Below are positions 8,973-15,506 of a stretch of DNA of 29,098 nucleotides, piece by piece. Under the pieces are notes generated by a model. That model did no database searches. It saw only the letters and a list, made by a program, of their open reading frames with translations, and was not told the DNA's origin. Origin of the DNA: Perlabentimonas sp964490015. Lineage in GTDB: Bacteria > Bacteroidota > Bacteroidia > Bacteroidales > Tenuifilaceae. Positions within the stretch are counted from its first letter, which is position 1. Every line of letters begins with the position of its first letter. Both the position numbers and the translations under genes were made by a program. Location: contig CAZBBA010000050.1 of the NCBI GenBank assembly GCA_964490015.1, positions 1-29,098 on the forward strand. Reading direction: 5' to 3'.

Positions 8973-9688
8973 AGAGTGAATAACAATTTAGCCCATAACA
9001 AGGTTACTAAATTAGAGCTATTTTTTCAACTTCCTAATCTCTAGCGTCCAAGAAAAAAAATGTAACGTGCACAAGGATCAGCATGGCATAGCATAAGATT
9101 CTGCCTACCAGGATTTTGTTTACCTAAATTCTCCGGTAAGATGCATAAACTTTGTTTTATGGGTTAAACTTAGGTAAGATTTCCCACTTGACACAGTTTA
9201 CTGAATAGACCCATAATTCCTACAACCCCGACTTCCATCTCGACTACCCCGATGATAATCTCGACTACCCCGACAGCAATTCTTAGCACCCCGAAGGTCA
9301 TCTCGACTACATCGACAACAATCTCGAAAACCCCGACAGCACTCTCGACTACCCCGACAACAATCTCGGCAACCCCGATGATAATCTCGAAAGCCCCGAT
9401 GACAATCTCGACTACACCGACAACAATCTCGACAACCCCGACGATAACCTCGACTACCCCGATGACAATCTCGACTACACCGACAACAATCTCGACTACA
9501 CCGACAACAATCTCGACAACCCCGACGATAACCTCGACTACCCCGACGTCCATCTCGACAACCCCGACGGCAATTCCTACAACCCCGATGGTTCCTCAGC
9601 AAATATAGTTTGTGCTCCTACCCTATAAGGAGGTTGGCTTGCAAACCCAGAGAGTAAATTATTGAGCTCAAAACCTCACCGGAACAGG
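8973..9688. other. Gene-poor interval containing the 21-bp array
   Basis: No convincing gene lies between the kinase start (8972, reading left) and the FGGY kinase stop (9689, reading left). The left part (8973-9215) is AT-rich and contains a separated 8-bp inverted repeat, TTACCTAA (9120-9127) / TTAGGTAA (9170-9177). The middle is the tandem array at 9216-9593. The right part (9594-9688) shows no clear terminator for the upstream glycerol-type operon, so readthrough into the array and the kinase gene is possible. Confidence 0.6.
9216..9593. repeat. 18 x 21-bp tandem repeat array
   Basis: Exactly 18 head-to-tail units of 21 bp (378 bp) with no insertion or deletion between units. The + strand consensus is ATCTCGACTACCCCGA followed by five more variable bases (often CAACA, TGATA or CGATA). 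Units 10, 13 and 14 are identical, units 11 and 15 are identical, and the first and last units share the variant ATTCCTACAACCCCGA. Positions CCGA are nearly invariant. The array is C-rich on the + strand, unlike its flanks. The unit is both 7 codons and two helical turns of DNA. Both mutually antisense 7-codon readings stay open over most or all of it, but neither has a convincing start. I see no spacers (so not CRISPR), no palindromic unit and no link to a mobile element. Function unknown. Confidence 0.97.
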
Positions 9689-11248
9689 TTACCCCAAACG
9701 CTTTGGATAATTGGTGATATCGCGGATACTCTCGTAAAGGGGTTTTAGCTGTTTGTACATCCTCCGGTAAACCCTATCGTAAAGATCGGCATAAATCTTA
9801 CTGTTTTCAGGAATTGGATTATACACCTCACTAACCCTACACATTTTATCGATGGCCTCCTGAAAGCTGGGGTAAATACCCAGTCCCACAACACAATTTA
9901 TTGCGGCTCCAAGAGCCGATGTTTCGAAGGTATGGGGTTTCTCAACGGGTAGGTTAAAGATATCGGCGGTCATCTGCAGGGCATTTCTACTTTGCGATCC
10001 CCCACCCGAAACTCGAAGCTTGTGAATTTTAACTCCATTGCGCCTTTGAGTTCTCATGGCTCCCTCCTTAAGGGCGTAGGTTAATCCCTCAATAATCGAC
10101 CTATATAGATGAGCCTTAGTATGCACATCACCAAAGCCAATCACGGCACCCTTTGCCTCCACGCCCGGAATCTTTACCCCTGGCGACCAGTAAGGCTGAA
10201 GCGTAAGCCCCATTGAACCGGGAGGAATATGGCTGATCATCTCATCGAAAAGCTCCTCGGCCGATTTATTTAGCTTCTTCGCCAATTCAACCTCCTTGTA
10301 ACCAAACTCCCGTTTAAACCAGTTAATCATCCAGTAGCCCCTGTAAATCATTATCTCTGTATTGTAATGGTTAGGGATTGCACTTGGATATGGTGGAAAG
10401 AACGGAATCACCTCCACGTACTTGGAGTTAACCGTTTCGATTGTGGCAGTGGTTCCGTAGCTTAGACAAGCTATATCGGGTGCAATACAACCCGAGCCCA
10501 ACACCTCGCAGGCTTTATCGGCAGCCGAGGCGATTATTGGTAACCCTTCGGGTAAACCCGTTTGGTTAGCGGCCTGTGATGTAATATGACCTATCAAATC
10601 GGAAGGCTTTACTAAATCGACCAACTTTTCGGGCTCAATGGGGAAAAGCTTTGTATTCAACTCACCGGGTTTGCACCATTGCTGTTTTTTGTAGTTAAAG
10701 GGCTTATACCCCACGTTACTTCCTATTGACTCTGTGTATTCCCCCGAAAGCCTGTGGATAAAAAAACCCGAGAGGTAAACAAACTTATGGGTTTTGGCCC
10801 AAATCTCGGGTTGATTTTGCTGAATCCAGTTGGCCTCACCATCCTTAATGGCATGAACAAGGCTTTCGTGCATATTCACTAGTTTTAATCCAGCCTTAAT
10901 TAAACCCTTGGGCCACTTATCGGCCTTAGCTTTTCGCTGATCTAACCACAGAATGGCTGGGCGAAGAGGATTACCATCAGCATCAAGGTTAATAAGCGTT
11001 CCACGCTGCGTAGTAATGGACATTCCCTTAATGCTCGACAATGGTACATCGATTCGGTTCATCAAGCGTTTTGTTGTAGCGCAAAGTTCTCGCCACAGAT
11101 ATTCGGGATCCTGCTCGGCAAAACCGGGTTCGGTGGAGAAGTATGGTTCAATTTCGGTTCGCTCTATTTGTACAATATTACCCAACAAATCGATAAGTAC
11201 TGCCCGAACAGATTGGGTTCCTGCGTCAATAACTACAACATAATCCAT
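9689..11248 (-). CDS. FGGY-family carbohydrate/polyol kinase
   Basis: A 519-aa cytosolic ATP-dependent kinase of the glycerol kinase/xylulokinase family. The first ATPase lobe begins with the phosphate loop DAGTQSVRA (8-16). The substrate lobe has a WLDQR segment (101-105). The catalytic base is probably Asp244 in SAADKACEVLGSG. The family C-terminal signature is present as VSGGGSQSRNALQMTADIF (413-430). It is not a textbook GlpK, which starts with DQGTTSSR, so the substrate (glycerol, another polyol or a ketose) is open. It is the last gene of the glpD / AGPS-like / kinase operon, 39 bp after the flavoprotein. That context points to a three-carbon or glycerol-derived substrate. Confidence 0.92.
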   Translation of the reverse strand: MDYVVVIDAGTQSVRAVLIDLLGNIVQIERTEIEPYFSTEPGFAEQDPEYLWRELCATTKRLMNRIDVPLSSIKGMSITTQRGTLINLDADGNPLRPAILWLDQRKAKADKWPKGLIKAGLKLVNMHESLVHAIKDGEANWIQQNQPEIWAKTHKFVYLSGFFIHRLSGEYTESIGSNVGYKPFNYKKQQWCKPGELNTKLFPIEPEKLVDLVKPSDLIGHITSQAANQTGLPEGLPIIASAADKACEVLGSGCIAPDIACLSYGTTATIETVNSKYVEVIPFFPPYPSAIPNHYNTEIMIYRGYWMINWFKREFGYKEVELAKKLNKSAEELFDEMISHIPPGSMGLTLQPYWSPGVKIPGVEAKGAVIGFGDVHTKAHLYRSIIEGLTYALKEGAMRTQRRNGVKIHKLRVSGGGSQSRNALQMTADIFNLPVEKPHTFETSALGAAINCVVGLGIYPSFQEAIDKMCRVSEVYNPIPENSKIYADLYDRVYRRMYKQLKPLYESIRDITNYPKRLG

Positions 11249-11287
11249 AGGTTTTCAATTCAAGAATTCGACATTGAAAAGGTAAAG

Positions 11288-12916
11288 TTAGGGTTTTAAG
11301 CCAAGCGTACCACCGGGATTCATAATTCCTTTGGGATCGAGATGATTTTTTATGGCTTGCATCAGGCTCATGTTTTCGGAACCAAGCTGTGCTTCCATCC
11401 AGGGAGCCAATGTGCGACCAACCCCATGATGATGCGACAAGGAGCCACCGTGTGCATTAATGGTATCGATTAATCCCTTATGATAATGGAGGTAGTCGTT
11501 GAGCTCGTCGCCCTGTTTTGTAGGACTCAGAAATGTGAAGTAGAGATTGGCTCCGTTCTCGTAAACATGCGAGATATGAACCATTACAACAGTTTTGGGT
11601 CGTGTTTTCAGGTAATTCCTAACAGCCTTCCACACGGGTATCAGATTATCCCACATCACAGCTGTTTCGAGCGTATCGGTCATTAAGCCAATATCCATTA
11701 GCGGATCGCGTAGGTAGGCGCTAGAGTATCGTTGCTCCAACCATTTTTTGGTAGGCTTTGCCCCAATGGCAAACCCGCCATTGGTGCGACAAATCTTTTT
11801 AATAGATTTTACAACCTGTTTGGTGTACGAAACATTACCCTCAACAGCCATAAACATTAGGCATCGCTGCTCCAATTTATATCCGAGGGCATTAAGAAAC
11901 TTATCGGCAATTGTGCCGTCAAATCCCTTGGTTTTAAATGCCACATCTGTCTCCTCGGGGTCAGAGATTCGGAAAAGATGTGGTAATCCCACACCACTCT
12001 GCATTGCAATTCGCATAGCCTCCACTGCCGATTCAAAATCTTTAAATACAAATGAGGCGTAGCCAGTATTTTGGGGTTGAAATTTACGAATCTTCATGGT
12101 AGCCTCAACAATCACCCCAAGCGTTCCTTCCGATCCGGCAAAAAGTTGATGCAAATCCCACCCCTGAGCACTTGCGGGGTAGCACTTGGTTTCGATCACG
12201 CCTGCTGGTGTAACAACCTTAAGCGATAGAATAATGTGCTCAATTTTTCCGTAACCCGTTGAGGCCTGCCCAGCACCCTTTGCGGCAACCCATCCACCAA
12301 CGGTTGAGTACTCGAACGATTGGGGAAAATGACCACAGGAATACCCCTTGGCGTTTAGATGATTTTCCAATGCAGGGCCAAACATTCCGGCCTGAACCGT
12401 GGCCGTTGAGTTAATAGTGTTCACATCAAGCACTTGGTTTAAATGCTTGGTAAGGTCGAGGCTTACACCACCCTTTGGAGTTTCTACACCGCGAGTAACT
12501 GATGAGCTACCACCGAATGGTGTTAGGGCTATACCATGTTTGTTGCAAATATCTACTATTCGCACTATATCTTCTGTATTCCTAGGTGTTAAAACCAAAT
12601 CGGGAGGAGTTGGAATTTTCTCAAGCCTTAGGTTTAGCAAATCGGTGTAGCACTTGCCGTAGGCATGTGATGCCCGCGATGCATCATCGATGAGAACATT
12701 ATCCGAACCAACAACCCGGGTAAACTCCTCAACAATCTCGTTGCTTAATGAACAGGGCTTGCTAAGTGTAACTTCCTTGTTGCCAAATAGAACTTTTTGC
12801 GAAATATCGCCATCAGTAAATCCGAACCTTTCCTTAACCAAGTTTAATGTCCCCTTATCAACCTGCATTTCCCGTTTATCGCCCCATTTAAAAATATCTC
12901 TATATGTTGTGCTCAT
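11288..12916 (-). CDS. FAD-binding oxidoreductase, alkylglycerone-phosphate synthase-like
   Basis: A 542-aa flavoprotein of the VAO/PCMH superfamily, closest by pattern to alkyl-dihydroxyacetone-phosphate synthase (AGPS). It starts with a KWGD motif (10-13) typical of AGPS relatives. The FAD domain has PFGGSSSVTRG (133-143), GHFPQSFEYSTVGGWVA (195-211) and GSEGTLGVI (261-269). The C-terminal cap has HVYENGANLYFTF (450-462) and the histidine cluster SHHHGVGR (494-501), which corresponds to the active-site His loop of AGPS. AGPS swaps the acyl chain of acyl-DHAP for a fatty alcohol, making the first ether lipid bond. Bacterial relatives are mostly uncharacterised, so an oxidase/dehydrogenase role is equally possible. 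It sits 36 bp after glpD and 39 bp before the FGGY kinase. The family call is strong; the reaction is inference. Confidence 0.9.
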   Translation of the reverse strand: MSTTYRDIFKWGDKREMQVDKGTLNLVKERFGFTDGDISQKVLFGNKEVTLSKPCSLSNEIVEEFTRVVGSDNVLIDDASRASHAYGKCYTDLLNLRLEKIPTPPDLVLTPRNTEDIVRIVDICNKHGIALTPFGGSSSVTRGVETPKGGVSLDLTKHLNQVLDVNTINSTATVQAGMFGPALENHLNAKGYSCGHFPQSFEYSTVGGWVAAKGAGQASTGYGKIEHIILSLKVVTPAGVIETKCYPASAQGWDLHQLFAGSEGTLGVIVEATMKIRKFQPQNTGYASFVFKDFESAVEAMRIAMQSGVGLPHLFRISDPEETDVAFKTKGFDGTIADKFLNALGYKLEQRCLMFMAVEGNVSYTKQVVKSIKKICRTNGGFAIGAKPTKKWLEQRYSSAYLRDPLMDIGLMTDTLETAVMWDNLIPVWKAVRNYLKTRPKTVVMVHISHVYENGANLYFTFLSPTKQGDELNDYLHYHKGLIDTINAHGGSLSHHHGVGRTLAPWMEAQLGSENMSLMQAIKNHLDPKGIMNPGGTLGLKP

Positions 12917-12952
12917 GACTATTCTTTTTTGTGATGATTACTAAAAGCAAAA

Positions 12953-14581
12953 CTATTCGGGTAATTTGAAATATTTCATGGCCTTTTCAATCTCCTTAAG
13001 CGTTTTTTGGTCGTCCCAACTCAGAAGATTTTTGGCCAGATTTACCACTTTGTAGAAAACCTTATCGCCGGGATAGCCCAAAGTACCTATTCCGGTTCTC
13101 CGAAAAAGGATATCGGTGAGCGATTTGGCCATCTCGTGATGAATGGCATACTGTACTTCAGCCAAAAGTTCCCCATCGTGGCTCACAATCTCGGCTAATT
13201 CGCTTTGCTGAATGGCTAACTCAAAGATACCTGCACTTTCCTGACCATAGTTTTTCCCAATAAAATCGATAGTTTTGGCTGCAAAATCTGCAAACTCGAG
13301 GCGTAAGTGTCCTAGGAAGATATTTAAATCCTTAATCTCGCAACCTGCTAAATGGCGCTTGTTTGTTATGGATTTACCCAATTTTCGGCCTAACTTTTTC
13401 GACACTACCCTCATTGCCTGACAGGCAAGTCTTCGGCTTGTGGTGTACTTTCCTCCCTCAATAGTGATTAGGCCGTTTAAGCCTTGCTTGGCGTTATCGT
13501 AAATCTCGTATTTACGCGAGGACTCGTACGATCCCTCTGTCTGATCATCGACCAGCGGACGAAGCCCACCGTAGGCGAACATTACATCCTCGTACTGCAC
13601 TTTACCGCAACCAAAGTTCTCGTTCAGGTCGTCGATAAGTTCCTGAATGCTTTCCTTGGTAACCTTGTACTCATCGGGATTTCCCGTGTACTCCTTATCG
13701 GTTGTGCCAATTAGCGAATGGTTTCGCCAGGGCATCAGCATAATATGCCTGCCGCTTTTGGTCATCATGGTTACCGCATGGCGGTTGCATAGCTTTTTGG
13801 TGATGATATGAATTCCCTCGGAGCGGCGAATATGATGATCGTTATTATCGCTAGTAGCTGAGTTAAGCAGAATATCGGCCCAAGGGCCAGCACAGTTTAT
13901 GGTTACTTTTGCCTCAAACTGATGCTCCTTCCCGCTTAACTCATCAACAACCACTACCCCATTTACATTACCATTACTTTGGATAAATGACTTAACGCGG
14001 GCGTAGTTTGCTGCTTTAGCTCCAAATGCCATGGCCGACTTTATAACCGATAGGGTTAGGCGTTCGGGACTTACGCTTTGACAATCGTAGTATATGCTCG
14101 AACCTGTGAGCCCATCGGTTTTAACGCACTGTTCAAGTTCCAGCGTGCTACGCTTGCTAATGGTTCGATGAAACGGAAGCTTTTTGGACGAATCCCAGGT
14201 CCAGCCCTTGTCGTACGAAAGTAAATCGTACAAAAACATACCCATAAAGAGTATCATCTTATTACTTTTTAGGGTGTGATAGGTGGGCACCATGAAAGGG
14301 ATAGGATAAACAAAGTTTGGAGCTATATTGGACCAAACTCTACGCTCGGTTAGGGACTCGCGAACAAGTCCAAATTCGAGATTTTTTAAATATCTCAACC
14401 CTCCATGAATAAGTTTTGATGTGGCTGCCGAAGTAGCCTCTCCAAAATCGTCCTTCTCGAAAAGGGCGACTGAAAGTCCTCTCGAAGCGGCCTCATAGGC
14501 CACCGAGGCACCTGTGATACCGCCACCTACAACGATAACATCGTACGATTGCTGGGTTAAGTTGTCGAAAATTCGTTCCAT
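12953..14581 (-). CDS. glpD: FAD-dependent glycerol-3-phosphate dehydrogenase
   Basis: A 542-aa membrane-associated flavoenzyme that oxidises sn-glycerol-3-phosphate to DHAP and passes electrons to quinone. The N-terminal dinucleotide-binding motif IVVGGGITGASVAYE (16-30) is followed by the GlpD-specific ATSAATSKLIHGGLRYL block. Further family blocks are NCAGPWAD, LMPWRNHSLIGTTDKEY and GGLRPLV, then the alpha-helical C-terminal DAO domain. I start at ATG 14581 (MERIFDN); a TTG two codons upstream (14587) is unlikely. It is the first structural gene of the operon. A perfect dyad with Crp/Fnr geometry lies 60 bp upstream of the ATG, and a Crp/Fnr-type regulator gene is immediately upstream on the same strand. 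Confidence 0.95.
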   Translation of the reverse strand: MERIFDNLTQQSYDVIVVGGGITGASVAYEAASRGLSVALFEKDDFGEATSAATSKLIHGGLRYLKNLEFGLVRESLTERRVWSNIAPNFVYPIPFMVPTYHTLKSNKMILFMGMFLYDLLSYDKGWTWDSSKKLPFHRTISKRSTLELEQCVKTDGLTGSSIYYDCQSVSPERLTLSVIKSAMAFGAKAANYARVKSFIQSNGNVNGVVVVDELSGKEHQFEAKVTINCAGPWADILLNSATSDNNDHHIRRSEGIHIITKKLCNRHAVTMMTKSGRHIMLMPWRNHSLIGTTDKEYTGNPDEYKVTKESIQELIDDLNENFGCGKVQYEDVMFAYGGLRPLVDDQTEGSYESSRKYEIYDNAKQGLNGLITIEGGKYTTSRRLACQAMRVVSKKLGRKLGKSITNKRHLAGCEIKDLNIFLGHLRLEFADFAAKTIDFIGKNYGQESAGIFELAIQQSELAEIVSHDGELLAEVQYAIHHEMAKSLTDILFRRTGIGTLGYPGDKVFYKVVNLAKNLLSWDDQKTLKEIEKAMKYFKLPE

Positions 14582-14641
14582 TGGCAAGTAGTTATTGAAA
14601 TGAGATTTCTACAAATTTCCGATAACGTTTGCAAAGAGCTG

Positions 14642-14657
14642 TTTAACAAATGTTAAA
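14642..14657. promoter_or_regulatory. Candidate Crp/Fnr-type operator in front of glpD
   Basis: The perfect palindrome TTTAACAAATGTTAAA contains TTAAC-N4-GTTAA, the 5-4-5 spacing used by Crp/Fnr family dimers. It lies 60 bp upstream of the glpD ATG and 75 bp downstream of the Crp/Fnr-like gene's stop. The match of geometry and context is good. The region is AT-rich, so chance is not excluded. Confidence 0.45.
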
Positions 14658-14732
14658 AAATGGTCTCATTCATAAGATAGTTTATGGATAAATCATCAAA
14701 ATCACTTGCACAATGGTTTCTTAACCATGCTT

Positions 14733-15317
14733 TCACCACTCCATTGTTTTACGAAGCCTACTTAGCGATTGCAGTTTAATTCCCAGGTAGTCGGCAATGT
14801 AGGTTAAGGGAACCTCATGAATCATATCGGGATACCTTTTAAGGAAATGCCTGTACCGAACCTCGGCTGTTTGGGTAATAAATTGGTTCAGTCTAAGCTG
14901 AGCATCAACAAACATATCCTCAATAATTCGTCGCCCCAACCTTTCCCATTTTGGGTAATTATCGTACAGGTGCTCTAGATGCTGTTTGCTAAGGATAAAA
15001 AGTTCACAATCGGTTATTGCGCTTATTATTTCGCACGAGGGTTTTTGATTAATAAAGCTGGGCAATGCCGTTGCAAAGGAGTGAAGGGGCGTTATGTCTC
15101 GGGTTATCTCCTCGCCATCGTGATTAATATAAACCCGTAAATACCCCTTATTGGTAAATGCAATCCTATTGGCCACATCGCCTTCGGCAATAAAAACCTC
15201 GCCCTTTTTAAGGTTGATAACCTTAAGGTATGGAATAACTAGCAAAAAATCGGTTTCGGTAAACTCAATGTATCGGCCAATAAATTCCAGTAAATTGGTA
15301 AAATTGTGTGAATTCAT
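14733..15317 (-). CDS. Crp/Fnr-family transcriptional regulator
   Basis: A 194-aa regulator with an N-terminal cyclic-nucleotide-binding-like beta-barrel (about 25-120; the GEVFIAEGDVANRIAFTNKGYLRVY segment is typical) and a C-terminal helix-turn-helix (TYIADYLGIKLQSLSRLRK, 172-190). There is no Cys cluster, so it is not an iron-sulfur FNR. The barrel lacks an obvious cAMP phosphate cassette, as in many Bacteroidetes members. The effector is therefore unknown. It is encoded just upstream of glpD on the same strand and divergently from the 5'-nucleotidase gene. The palindrome at 14642 is its likely site. Confidence 0.9.
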   Translation of the reverse strand: MNSHNFTNLLEFIGRYIEFTETDFLLVIPYLKVINLKKGEVFIAEGDVANRIAFTNKGYLRVYINHDGEEITRDITPLHSFATALPSFINQKPSCEIISAITDCELFILSKQHLEHLYDNYPKWERLGRRIIEDMFVDAQLRLNQFITQTAEVRYRHFLKRYPDMIHEVPLTYIADYLGIKLQSLSRLRKTMEW

Positions 15318-15341
15318 AACTTAAAAAGGGGGTTTCGTCAA

Positions 15342-15349
15342 CAAATTTA
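15342..15349 (-). promoter_or_regulatory. Candidate -7 box for the Crp/Fnr-type regulator gene
   Basis: TAAATTTG on the minus strand (15349 to 15342) fits the Bacteroidetes -7 consensus and would give a leader of about 20 nt. No good -33 TTTG is seen. Confidence 0.4.
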
Positions 15350-15370
15350 TCAAAATAATATTATAAACCC

Positions 15371-15399
15371 TACTTTTGCAGCCAAAAGCAAAGCTTTTG
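15371..15399 (+). promoter_or_regulatory. Candidate promoter with overlapping inverted repeats upstream of the 5'-nucleotidase gene
   Basis: TACTTTTG (15371-15378) fits TAnnTTTG and is followed by GCAGCC, a common Bacteroidetes context. The box is part of the inverted repeat CTTTTG (15373-15378) / CAAAAG (15383-15388). The right arm can alternatively pair as CAAAAGC (15383-15389) / GCTTTTG (15393-15399). A dyad that covers the -7 box looks operator-like. The predicted leader is about 120 nt. Confidence 0.45.
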
Positions 15400-15429
15400 T
15401 AACGTACAAAATTAGGATTCGAATACTGG

Positions 15430-15445
15430 TGGCGTATTATTTGCT
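15430..15445 (+). promoter_or_regulatory. Possible sigma-54 (-24/-12) promoter
   Basis: TGGCGTATTATTTGCT has TGGC and TTGC with the required GG-N10-GC spacing, 61 bp upstream of the 5'-nucleotidase ATG. The consensus is TGGCAC-N5-TTGC, so two bases after TGGC differ. One such match somewhere in the window is expected by chance, so support is limited. Confidence 0.28.
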
Positions 15446-15506
15446 TTTAGGGGGGAAACCTTTCAAAATTTCGGGTGTCATACAACTATATCTATAAATT
15501 TTCAAT

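Noticed and set aside
9216..9593. CRISPR array
   Set aside because: Units abut with no unique spacers, and there are no cas genes in the window.
9216..9593. G-quadruplex potential from recurrent GGGG on the minus strand
   Set aside because: The loops would be 17 nt long, too long for a canonical quadruplex.
9170..9608. Predicted ORFs inside the 21-bp array: 127 aa and 134 aa on the minus strand, 118 aa on the plus strand
   Set aside because: Their starts lie inside repeat units or use TTG, and they arise because a 21-bp unit without stops is open in several frames. Kept as an open finding, not annotated as genes.
9625..9635. ATAAGGAGGTT resembling a perfect Shine-Dalgarno sequence, also present at 28838-28848
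   Set aside because: No start codon and reading frame follow either copy at a suitable distance. Bacteroidota rarely use such sites, and the sharing is likely coincidental.
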